Shown here in pieces: positions 15,106 through 25,358 of a stretch of DNA of 64,000 nucleotides. The notes below the pieces were generated by a model. The model saw nothing but the letters and a program-made list of their open reading frames with translations, did not search any database and was not told where the DNA came from. A program made the translations under genes and the position numbers. The stretch's first letter is position 1, and each line of letters opens with the position of its first letter. This DNA comes from Plantago major (taxonomy: Eukaryota > Streptophyta > Magnoliopsida > Lamiales > Plantaginaceae). Location: NCBI GenBank assembly GCA_026545765.1, contig CM048840.1:6607765-6671764 (forward strand), given 5' to 3'.

Positions 15106-15904
15106 ATGGGGTCATATAGAAATCCTCACCATTTGGCGGATGCAAAAGCATCCATTAAGGTTCGCACTTGTTCTAATTCTCTTCCATTATACTTTCTGCA
15201 TTCATTAATATCCATGAATTGATTGTATTGTAATTAAATGTCTAGCCTGTACAATGCAACCACGGCTAAAAGTGGAACTGCACTATTTTATGTATGCATA
15301 TGACAAACTCATTTTGTGCTTCTGCAGGATGGAAAGATGGTGACTATATGGCCTAAAGGTCTTAATATCGTTTGGGGTGGAGATTCAAGATACTGGAACG
15401 TACCAATCGATACGTGAGTTCATTGCCATTCTCTGTATATTTTTTTCTCTCTTTTATTTGTGTCCAGGTAAACATTTCTAATAAAACTATTCTAACTGCA
15501 GCAACAAACCAGCGTCACTACGTCAAGTGAGTTGGCTCGAGGTCACTACTTCCGTTAACATTAACAAGAGTGATCGAACAAACAAGTATGAGGTGGGATT
15601 CAGCATATCTTTCGGCCCAGATGAATTCGGCTGGGGTAGAGACTATCCTATCTACTTCATGATGAAGATTGGGAAAACAGGAAAAGCTTCATGGAAGAAA
15701 ATTGTAATGGACGTGAATGATGCAAAACCTATCACAGGGGTGGTTGAAACAACACACCCATCAGACAACATAATTTACTTTGGTCTGTATGAAGCATGGA
15801 GCGGCAAGTGGAAGGGAGGCCTTAGGATACACTATGCATTCGCTAGGCCACTGGCTTGTAGATTCCCAAGTTGCAAGGAGCTGGTGCATGGCAGAGAACA
15901 ATAA
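15106..15904 (+). CDS. Phloem protein 2-like lectin (PP2-A9-like), copy 1, with C-terminal extension
   Basis: Three exons: 15106-15159, 15328-15413 and 15502-15904, giving 180 residues. PP2 proteins are phloem lectins that bind chitooligosaccharide-type glycans; the short A9/A10 type consists of little more than the PP2 domain. Motifs seen are LNIVWGGDSRYWNVP, SLRQVSWLEVTTSV, FGWGRDYPIYFMMKIGK, SWKKIVMD, and GLYEAWSGKWKGGLRIHYAF. The N-terminal RNPHHLADAK is shared with copy 3. Copies 2 and 3 stop at or just after the PP2 fold, but here ARPL runs on into ACRFPSCKELVHGREQ. The base sequence resembles copy 2 across its stop codon, so the original stop seems to have been lost. Confidence 0.88.
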
Positions 15905-17471
15905 TCGGCAAAGATAACTTGCCAAATTATGCATAATGTTTGATATAGTCTTGCTATAGGTGATGGAGTGATGAATCTGAATAATTTTTTTATGTACAAT
16001 CAACTCGATATATATATTAAGTTATTGTTTTCCCAGCAAAGGCGCATAAGTTTTTCATATAAAGTTTCTCAGTGTTCTGCTATAGATGTTGTTTTGGAGA
16101 GTCAGCAGACTCGGCACATATATGTATTGAAAGTCAGCTGGACTGGAAGCAGTTTCAATAGAGAATATTAATGTACTTGTGCTTTGCAAAACCTGAAGGT
16201 GGTTTTGGGCCGTTAAATAAAAAATCAATTATGTACTTGAGATTTGAGAATCAGATTCTTACTTGGTGGTGACAATTCGCATAATACTTGATTAAGAAGT
16301 GCCTTAAACAGGCTGATAGAATCCAGCAATTTGACTGATCAGATTTTAATTTTCGTATACATCAAAGGTTTTATACCTTCAAAATTATAAATTTGAAGCT
16401 TGTGATTTGTAAATAACTGTGGTTCAATGGAGTTATTAAAGCAAAACAAAAAAGGGAACGATAAGAAATTACTGAGGACTTGATCTCACGTTCTTGAGAG
16501 TTCAATGTGGCGAGTCATAGCAAACTAATCTGTTCTTGTTAAGCAGAAAATGTTGATATTTAATCTTGACAGGTCCCCTGTGCAGCTGTGCTACTTCTCA
16601 AAATTATGTGATCATGTATAAATCGATTGCCATGAATGAATCAGTGAAACTGGTATTTTTATCTGCCTTAGGGCTTGTTCATGCTTAACTATCCAGCCAA
16701 ATCTTGCAACAAATATTAGTACATAATAAGTATGGAAACAATCAGTTCTTAGTTGAGCTCTATATATGCAAGCATGTAACCTGAGATTCTACACGGCTGG
16801 TACGGCAAAGTTGTTACTTTCACGGACTCTTTTGCATGTGATGCTTTCAAGAGTCGGTGCCTTTGTAAGTCAGCTGTCTGCAATTTCAAAGTTGCACGCG
16901 CAGAATATTGAGTTGAGTTGTCAAAGGATAACCTATGTACTGATGAGTCATTCTTTACTTTGTTTATATCAGCCTGAGGAGGTTCTGATAAGCATTATAA
17001 GATTCTCAGCCTATTTGTGGAGTACAGCATCATAAAAGAGATGCTTTTCTATCTATCACAAGATTGGAAGGAATGTGCTTTGTACCATGTTGATTTGTCT
17101 GGCAGGCGACAATTTGTACCATGTATTGCCTTCACTGCTGCTGTGTCAAAATCACATTGTTCTGGTTTAAAACACGGAATCTGTATGGCTGCGCCTGCGC
17201 GTACTTAGCATAACAGATCAACGTCTCATGCTGTAACTAGTGAAGAATATGTAACAGTTGCTTGATTCCCTTGTGTTTTATCATTTTCTCATGTCAAGCT
17301 AGAAATCAAATATTCTCTAAACCACCATGACGTTTATCTTTCATTCTTTCTTCTATATATAGGCCGTCCGATATCAACAAATCAGATCCCCATCAAACCA
17401 ATTCATTCATTCATTCATCCATCAATTGATTCAGTACTTCCTATTCTTCTACCTTACAGATTGAACCGGAA
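15905..17471 (+). other. Intergenic between PP2 copies 1 and 2, with duplicated promoter sequence
   Basis: The 3' UTR of copy 1 is followed by AT-rich sequence. From about 16820 there is a diverged copy of the segment upstream of copy 1. An ATTC microsatellite-like run (about 17402-17420) lies in the leader of copy 2. Open frames at 16766-17035 and 17017-17208 show no recognisable protein. Confidence 0.45.
17354..17361 (+). promoter_or_regulatory. TATA box of second PP2 gene
   Basis: TATATATA within TTCTATATATAGG, about 111 bases before the ATG, matches the core promoter of copy 1 (CTCTATATATAGG). Confidence 0.55.
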
Positions 17472-18292
17472 ATGGCCGACTCCTTCATAAATCCTCACTA
17501 CCTGGCGAATCCAAATGAGAAACATGAGGTATATATTTCAATTCTTGCACTACTAGTTTCATTATGATAATATATGGAACTTCATGGCTTGGTACATGAC
17601 ATGATTAATTTTCTTCTTGTTGATGTTGTAGGAAAACAAGACAGTGATTGTAAGGCCTAAAGCTCTTAACATCGTTTGGGGCGGAGATTCAAGATACTGG
17701 AACGTACCAGACGACAAGTGAGTTCAATCTAACTATTGATCTAGCTAGCTGTCAGTAATAAATATATGAGATTCAAGATTAAAATGTTGGTGAATTCTTG
17801 GGAAGTTAATTAAGACTTGTTTCTTTTCCATGAAAAACTGCCTAAAACCATTAGTTTTCAACTTAAAACATCTAGTATTACAAAACTATCAGTATATATG
17901 ATGAATTCTAATGGAACTGCTGCTTTCACTGCAGTAACAAGCCTGCAGAACTAAGGCAAGTGTGTTGGCTTGAGGTGACTACTTCTGTTGACATCAAGAG
18001 AAGTGATCGAGCGAAGAAGTTTGATGTGGGGTTCGAAATATCTTTTGGACCAGATGCATTCGGCTGGGGAAGTGACTATCCGATCTACTTCATGACCAAG
18101 AGAGGGAAAGATGGAAAAGCGTCGTGGAAGAAGATTGTATTAGATGCGAGTGCTCCGCGAACAGAAATCACAAGGGAAGTCGAGAGAACAGTCGAATCAG
18201 ACGACGTGATCTACTGGGGATTATATGAAGTATGGAGTGGCAAGTGGAAGGGAGGCCTTAGGATTCACAAGGCATTTGCAAGGCCATTGTGA
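17472..18292 (+). CDS. Phloem protein 2-like lectin (PP2-A9-like), copy 2
   Basis: Three exons: 17472-17528, 17632-17717 and 17935-18292, giving 166 residues. It is a short single-domain PP2 lectin. Motifs seen are INPHYLANPNEK at the N-terminus, ALNIVWGGDSRYWNVP, AELRQVCWLEVTTSV, FGWGSDYPIYFMTKRGK, SWKKIVLD, and GLYEVWSGKWKGGLRIHKAF. The frame ends at ARPL-stop. Intron positions and phases are the same as in copies 1 and 3, showing descent by tandem duplication. There is no signal peptide or membrane segment, consistent with a cytosolic protein that enters the sieve elements. Confidence 0.9.
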
Positions 18293-18493
18293 AGAAAAGC
18301 TAGATGATGCTTTGATAAAATATTGTTTCTACATTGTATTGTTTAATTTTGTCAAGTTTTATTACATTTGTTCTGTCATTCAAAAGTTTAGGATGGTATT
18401 GGACTCTTACTCTCTTATTTAGGATTCTTTCACAGCTAGAGAATAGTTCACATGAAGGATTTGTTCAATCATATGAGGATATCATTTTGGAGT

Positions 18494-18650
18494 TATGGCA
18501 GCTCCCATCGTAGCTGCTACAGCTCCGATTGGAGCTGTATAGCAGCTCCGATTTGGAGCTGGTATCCAGCTCCAAATCGGAGCTGCAACAGTTCCAATTT
18601 CGGAAATGTAGCAGCTCCGATTTGGAGCTGTAACAGCTCCGATACATCTC
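18494..18650. repeat. Cluster of AGCTCC/GGAGCT palindromes
   Basis: The motif AGCTCCGATTTGGAGCT and its inverse recur at irregular spacing of about 20-40 bases. Within it, 18542-18562 and 18566-18586 form a perfect 21-base inverted repeat around a 3-base loop (TAT). Frames through it are Ser/Cys-rich repeats without similarity to a protein. It may be the hairpin core of a transposon. Confidence 0.8.
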
Positions 18651-19699
18651 CGATTTCGATTAATTGTTACGAACTTTCGATTGTGTTTTCGGATTGAAGT
18701 TGGGGATAATTTACAAATTGAAATAGAAGAAAGAGGAAGAAATTTACCGGAGAAGAAGAATAGAAGGAAGTTGAGAAGATGGAGGAAGAAGAAGTATGTT
18801 GGACTGTTGGAGAAGATGGAGGAGGAAGAAGATGTTTTTTTTTTTTTTAATTTTATTTTCTTTATTTAAAATTTCATAACGTATTGTTTGGTAACTTGTA
18901 AAATTCAATAATCTGAGAGGGACAAAATTGACTTTTCCAGGTTTTAGTTCGCCAAAAGTCAAATTCGTGGGCTAAAGTGTAATTGTTGTACATCTAATTG
19001 TAATAGTTCGACTAAGTGATACTAATCTGTAACTACGACATCTAAAAGGGGGTCTGGATGTAATTTCCCCCTCGTTTCTGTATGTTTTGACTAAACAATC
19101 ATGCTCTGTTTTTCTGCTGTGTTTCCCCTGTTTTCTGTTTAATCTTTAACTGAGCTGCTTAGCCAAGAATGTTAGTTGCGTCTCCTGATAATAAATTGTT
19201 CAGTCCCCAAGTGGTCGGAATGGGCAGCTTAAAACTCTCTATATGCTCGAGATCAGTGGTTCCAAACCCAACAACCCTTTTAATTTTAAATTCCAGTTTC
19301 TGGTTTGCTGTCTGTCGTGATGTATAATTTCCGTGTGAATATGTGATAATATAATCTGTTGTCTCCAAGTGGTGTTGTTGCATGGTTTTGGATCAGTCTA
19401 TTTCTTAGGTCTGGTGTTCGAATCCTCGTATGCACATAGTATTATTTTTGTTTCATGTTTCAATTATGCGCTTCTGTTTAAACATTATTTGGTGCAACCC
19501 TGTCTGTGCATGGTTATTTTTGCTTCAATGTTCCATTCTTCTTTTGTCAACTTAATCGTTAAAATTAAGTTGTTTAATATTTGGTTTGGTGATTATTATC
19601 TTCGTTATAATTAAAGTTCTTCACTTGAGTTATTTCATTCCAATTTATGTGATTGTACCTGGTTTTAGACTCGAGAGTCGTGGGTTTAAAGGGGTAGTT

Positions 19700-20584
19700 T
19701 TTATAGTCATAGTTTGGCTTCTTATTTGTTGGTACCCTTTTACTCAGGAACTCCGTACCCTGAGATTTCTCGAGAAACTTTCTACGGTGAGTGTTCTTAA
19801 ACCGATTGCGAAAACCAAGGAAGTACTTGTTTTTATTGCTATATATACGTATTGCATCAAAGTAGTTTCCAACTCATGTTGTTTCAAAAATTACATCGAA
19901 GCAACTTTCAAATGCTTTCGCTAAACCTGATTTTTGCACGAAAGATTGATTCGATATAAATATGTATTATGATTTTCGATTTATTGATTGATATTGATTG
20001 TTTTGGCCAAATTTTCGGTTAGGGTATACTCATTGCATTTTCGGGCAGTGGTGACTGTCGATATGTTTGTGGGTTGTTCTGGCTTACTTCCCTTTGATGC
20101 GAGGCAGAAGTCGCCGAGGTCCTAGGGGTAGTAGTGTACCACCCCACACCATGGCGGGTATTGATTGATTGAGTGGAGAGATAAGGGCTCGGATTGGGAT
20201 ATAAGGTGACTGCACCAATGACCGATTGATTGCATTGTTACGATTGATTGTTATTTTTGGATTTACGATATGATTTTCCTATTGTTATGTCATTGCCACT
20301 ATCACACACGAACATCACTGAGATTTTTGCCTCACACTCTTTTGTTTTCCTTCCTTGTAGATTCCGAGAAAGTTGGAGTACCGAGTCGGGTAGACGTTCA
20401 GGAACTAGAGTGAGAGTGGGTTTTAAATGGGATTTTTGTAACATTTAGCCGCTGCTTTTGAAAATAGTGTTCTTCGCAAGTTTTCGTTAGAATTTCAGCT
20501 TCTTGTAGCTTTTAGATTGTCTCTTCATTATTGTTTTAATGCCCTTGTTCTTGTAAAAATTAGTGTAATTTTCGGGGTGTTACA
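19700..20584 (+). mobile_element. Probable LTR-retrotransposon long terminal repeat (3' end)
   Basis: The stretch ends in CGGGGTGTTACA, a common 3' terminus of plant Ty3-gypsy LTRs (their 5' ends begin TGTAACACCC). It has the mixed composition of such LTRs, including TACCACCCCACACCATGGCG and repeated GATTGATTG. The 5' end could not be located, and no target duplication of GATAT was found upstream. No gag or pol coding is present, so this is a solo or truncated LTR at best. Confidence 0.35.
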
Positions 20585-21610
20585 GATATTTTTATAGATA
20601 ACCCATATTCAGATTCCAAAATCCGACCCACCAGAAGGATCCGCGAGAAAAATGGCCAGAATTAAACCTAGACAATTTTAATTGAAACATAGGGATCTCT
20701 TTAGACTCTCCAAATGTAGTAGGACTTTTATGAGACTTAGTAATTTATAAAATATTAAAACCATAATTCTACCATGCAACCCTGTTAGCATGTTATGGAA
20801 AACATAATTTCATAATTTCTAGTAAACTTTGACACCCTATCCTCAATTTAAGAAAAACTACGCGATGACATATTATTGAGAAGTTCTACCTAATCTAGTT
20901 CCCCATCCCATCCTAACCACACTCAACGGACGCATTTATATATAGTGAAACGCACGGTGAGAAGTGTTTTGGCCAGACAGAGGCCGGCGAAAACTTGATC
21001 TTTATAACTATCAACAACGGGGGACGTACTTTCTTGGGCTTTTGTATTTTCAGGTCGCCTTGGTACCTACCTGAACGTAATAGACTCCAGATTTACTAAC
21101 CAACGAGAACATTCTAAAAAAAATGAGAGAAATGTGCAAACAGTAGTAAACTTGGAGGGAGAAAAGTACATAGCAAAATTAAAGAAATTCTATGGCTTGA
21201 TTTTTAAGCTTGGCTGAGAATGATAGAAAAGATTCTTCACTGAAGTGATATTCTTTACTTCTTTTTAGGCCTGAGAAAGGTTCTTCTGGTAGTACAGAAG
21301 TTCCTTACATGTATATACTCCAGTTGCGTCCATATTATCTACTTTCAGAGCGAGCTAGCTTGTTGAGAAGCTTTCGCCATCTATCTTGCGCCATATTGAT
21401 TCGCGTAGCCAGTAGCATGTAAAATCACGCGAAATAGGCCAATGTAGAACACGAATTTCACATGCATGTATATATGTTGCCTGCCCTGCTGTGTAGTATC
21501 AACTTTTGTCTTTCACTTGTGGAAGAAGAATATCAAGTACTGGTTGGTTGCTTCATTTTCACCCTTAATGTCATTGTGAGATCTTTATGCTTTTCACACA
21601 CTCACTACTC

Positions 21611-21617
21611 TATATAT
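21611..21617 (+). promoter_or_regulatory. TATA box of third PP2 gene
   Basis: TATATAT preceded by CTCACTACTC, 76 bases before the ATG, in the same context as the other copies. Confidence 0.5.
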
Positions 21618-21686
21618 TGTCCAAGATCAACAAGAACTCAAATCCTCAAATTAATGTAACCTATTCATACATATAATACTGCAGTC

Positions 21687-22372
21687 ATGACCGATTCATT
21701 CAGAAATCCTCACTATTTGGCAGATGCAAAAGAATCCATCAAGGTATTTAATCACTCTTTAAGACATCCATTCATTCAATATATGCTGTAGTAATAGTTT
21801 TGACACAATTCTGTGCTGGTGCAGGATGGAAACATCACTATATTGCCACATAAGCTTAATATTGTTTGGGGAGGCGATCCCAGATACTGGAACATACCCG
21901 TAGATGAACAGTGAGTCCACTAATTTATTACAAGATACCCCTCCCTTGAGTATAGATCCAATTACATATAAACTGTACAAGTCTGATAAGAGTGGTTTAA
22001 TGCAGTGATGAAAAGCCTGCAGAACTACGTCAAGTATGTTGGCTTGAGGTAACTACAACTGTTGAGAATATTGATCCGAGTAGTAAGTATGAAGTCGGGT
22101 TCAACATATCATTCACCCCAGATGCTTTCGGCTGGGGTGCTGACTATCCCGTCTACTTCATGACCAAGAGAGGGAAAAACGGAAAAGCTTCGTGGAAGAA
22201 GATTGTGTTGGATGTGAGCGATCAAGCAAAGGATATCAGCAGGCTGGTTGGTGTAGGAGCTGAAAAATCAGACAATGACATGGTTTACTTCGGATTCTAT
22301 GAAGTTTGGAGTGGCAAGTGGAAAGGAGGTCTTAGAATCTACCATGCTTTTGTGAAGGAGGTAAAAATGTAG
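21687..22372 (+). CDS. Phloem protein 2-like lectin (PP2-A9-like), copy 3
   Basis: Three exons: 21687-21743, 21825-21910 and 22006-22372, giving 169 residues. It is a PP2-domain lectin like copies 1 and 2, with FRNPHYLADAKESIKDG, KLNIVWGGDPRYWNIP, AELRQVCWLEVTTTV, FGWGADYPVYFMTKRGK, SWKKIVLDVSD, and GFYEVWSGKWKGGLRIYHAF, ending KEVKM. The N-terminus is closest to copy 1, while the central part (TKRGK, KIVLD) is closer to copy 2, which hints at gene conversion or mosaic descent. The introns are short (81-95 bases). Confidence 0.9.
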
Positions 22373-23357
22373 GTTTACTTGTAAACCTGCATTTGAAGAA
22401 TATGGATATGTTTCTACTTTGTGAGGTTTTGGACTTGTCTTCTAAATGTGTTGATTGATATGTGTGCGTGTGTGTACCACATAAATATAATAATTTCCTT
22501 TATGCATATTATCATGTAATGCTAATGATATGAATACACAACAGATCTTCACTGTGATGTTATATGATACTAAAATAAAATTGTTGTTTGTGACACAAAC
22601 TTTTTTTTAATTATTATTGTTATTATTATTCAGTACTATTCTATTAATTTTATTTCTGAGTTTTAAGATGAACTACACAACACACAAGAATGAGATTTCC
22701 CTGAGAAAGTAAAAAGAAGGGACTGAAGGCCAGAAATTGCTAGACATAGAATCTGCTTTACTTAATAGTTGAAAATTGGAAAAGGAATGATTCTTCTCTT
22801 TATATATACATATAGATTTGTTTATCAGAATTCAGATCAGAAGCAAAGAATAGAAAAACCAATCCTATGAATGATCACTATTATTATGCAGAAAAGCAGA
22901 GGATATGATCACAAAATTGGTTGCAGCTTAACATGTAAAACCCTTTCCTGGTAATTAATCATTTCCAAGCCTCACAAGAAGAGGATAAACAAACCTTATA
23001 AATTATAATGCATGGAAATATGTAAACCGAGCAAAGTGTTAAAGCTACTATTCTGCAGAATCAGATTCCAGAAAGAGAGGTATGGTTCTTATCTGCGTAC
23101 GAACTTTATAAGAAGGTAGGAACACGTTCGCAACCTAACTAGAGAGCCCATAGTTTATGTATGACTATATTATATATGCCGATGCCCCAAACACTTGTCA
23201 TTTACCAGAACCACACAGTGCTAAGAACATTTTCCAATTGATGCCAAAGGCAAATTGTGCAAGAAAAAGTACATGTTCCAATGCTGCAATTGTCTATATA
23301 ACTAGACAAAGAAATACCATTCTAACATAAGGAGATCATTTTCTGTCTCATCAAAAC
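22373..23357. other. Intergenic between PP2 copy 3 and the PP2-A1-like gene
   Basis: AT-rich sequence with a TTA-rich microsatellite-like run near 22607-22631. The promoter of the next gene includes a TATA box at 23295. Nothing else is recognised. Confidence 0.45.
23295..23301 (+). promoter_or_regulatory. TATA box of PP2-A1-like gene
   Basis: TATATAA within GTCTATATAACTAG, 63 bases before the ATG. Confidence 0.5.
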
Positions 23358-24643
23358 ATGGGAGCAGGGCAATCACAGGACAGTGTTCAAGAAGTAAAGT
23401 ACGAAGAACCAACTAACACCTTACCACAGCACAGTAACACTGATGTGAAAGCTAATCAGACTACTTCAGGAGCTCCAGCAAAAGCTAATCCGATTGCAAC
23501 ACAAGCTCCAGCTAGAGCTAATCAGACAAAAGCAGAAGCTCCACTACCTCACAATTGTGAAGAAATACTGAAACATGCCGATTCACCTGTAGACAGGACG
23601 TCAAGAGAGAAGCTATACGATCAACTTTACGCTGGGGTGTACTTGAACCAGAAAAAAAGGGCAAGTGCTAAAAACATTTGAAATTACATATAGTCCCACA
23701 TATTATGTGGCATGCTCTTTACCGTACTGTTTACAGAAGACATGCATATAACACTCTTCAAAGTTTAAAGCTTCAATTTAAACTTTATACTGGTGCAGAT
23801 TCAAGTTTCAGAATTCGTGTTGTGTTCGGTATATATGTCATGCATTTAGGCTTTTAACTTATTGTTGCAGGAGGTAGATGTAACACTTACCCATTTCTTT
23901 AGTAAAAAGATAAATTTTTTGCTCGTTCTTGACGTAAGGATTTGAGGATCATATGCCATTATATCTTGAAATTACTATAAGTCTCCAAACCTCAGGTAGT
24001 ACGACAGTTATTCTTGTTATTGTTCTTAAAGAGAAATTTGTGGTTTGCAGAAGTTTTGGGTTGAGAAAGAGTCAAAAAGAAACTGTTTCACACTGTTTGC
24101 TCCAGATCTCTTGATAACTTGGGCAGAAGACCCTCGCTTCTGGCACTGGCCCTTGTTGAAAGACTCCAGGTAATGACAAATGACAATAATAGACTGGCTA
24201 TGTGTCAAAGAAATATATGGAAATATCATAATTCATGTTATCATTGATTTCACTGGTTCATATTTTACAGTAATGAAAGCCATACAGCTGCAGAGCTTGT
24301 AAATGTTTGCTGGCTAGAGGTACACGGAAGATTCGAGATAGCTATTCTATCACCAGAAACAGTGTATCAAGTTGTATTTGTTGTTAAGCTGAGGGATCCT
24401 GCTTATGGTTGGGATGTTCCGGTGAACCTGAGGCTTACCTTACCAGATGGAAGCAAAAAAGAACGCAAAGAGAACTTTATAGAAAAGCAAAGAGAACGAT
24501 GGATAGAAATCCCAGTGGGCGAACTCAAAACAACGGTTTCTGGTGTTGGAGAGATGGAGATTTCTATGTACGAGTACGAGGGTGGAAAATGGAAGCGAGG
24601 GCTGCTGATTAAAGGAATCATCATCAGACCAAAAGCCTCTTAA
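23358..24643 (+). CDS. PP2-A1: Phloem protein 2 lectin, long type (PP2-A1-like)
   Basis: Three exons: 23358-23660, 24051-24169 and 24271-24643, giving 264 residues. The long PP2 type has an N-terminal extension before the lectin domain, as in Arabidopsis PP2-A1, the major phloem lectin, which binds N-acetylglucosamine oligomers and is implicated in aphid defence. Seen are LPHNCEEILKHADSPVDRTS, KFWVEKESKRNCFTLFAPDL, ITWAEDPRFWHWP, NVCWLEVHGRFE, VVFVVKLRDPAYGWDVPVNL, and MYEYEGGKWKRGLLIKG. Residues 32-60 contain a degenerate repeat (APAKANP, APARANQ, EAPLPHN). The first intron needs a GC donor (AGG then GCAAGT at 23661): the nearby GT gives a premature stop. The gene lies head-to-tail after the three short PP2 genes. 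Confidence 0.92.
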
Positions 24644-25358
24644 CTTGATCGAATAAGTCTCTCCTGTCAAAAAACTTCCTGCAAGGCTACAAGTTGAAGT
24701 TCATAATAAGGGCCTTATACAAAACACATTTCAGATACATTTCCGTCTAAAGTTATGGAGTGACTAAGGCATCCCTTTCGAAAATTATCTATTATCATAT
24801 TATAAATTTATAATTATAAATGTATGATGAAATTCCCTGTAAGACTTTGGCTATTATGTTAACAAGGTTGTGTAACTAAGCTTATCTGTAGCAGAGCTTT
24901 GGTTCAAAAGTGTCATCTACTATGTAACTTATGTCACTAAAGCTAGGCTATGCAAACAGAGTGTATCTGTCTATAACTTGTTCAACAGATGGATATTCAT
25001 GCCGAGCAGAGAGCGCAACTTTCCTTCTTTATTACTTGATCAAAACAAAACCAAGTCGTTCCAAACAGAGAGAGTCAACTGTGAAACGAAATCGTGGCGT
25101 ATTTATGACTTATCTGGCCAGAAAAAGAAAAAAAAAATCCCTCTAGTGCCAGCAAACATGAATAAGTTTCATTCTAAATTTACGCGTCTCGTAAGATGGT
25201 AAGAAAGGGATAAAATTAAAGTATCTCGATGGTGTATCAAGGAACATTAACCATATCATAAACTAATATTTATGAAAATTCCAGTGGCAAGAAGATAGAA
25301 TTACTTGATTCCAGTGTGTTGGTTAACTGCCTTGCAGAGCCATCGAAGATGAGTAACA
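24644..25358. other. Intergenic, convergent 3' ends of PP2-A1-like and IMPL1 genes
   Basis: The two genes converge here, so the interval holds both 3' UTRs and terminators. Small open frames around 24931-25202 are not recognisable. No repeat is seen. Confidence 0.5.

Larger units (their letters stand above)
18293..21686. other. Intergenic between PP2 copies 2 and 3, repeat-rich
   Basis: This 3.4 kb gap separates two otherwise close tandem copies. It holds a palindromic repeat cluster (18494-18650), an A/G-rich stretch (18720-18850), an LTR-like sequence ending at 20584, and from about 21250 the promoter of copy 3. The open frames of 60-110 residues here carry no recognisable domain. Confidence 0.5.

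Noticed and set aside
18494..18650. CRISPR-like array
   Set aside because: The repeats are palindromic, irregularly spaced and lack unique spacers of constant length; the context is a plant nuclear genome.
18452..18697. Ser/Cys-rich open frames over the palindrome cluster (both strands)
   Set aside because: Their composition is a by-product of the AGCTCC repeat; no start context or similarity supports a protein.
19395..19440. tRNA-like B box (GTTCGAATCC)
   Set aside because: No matching A box at the right distance and no cloverleaf could be drawn.
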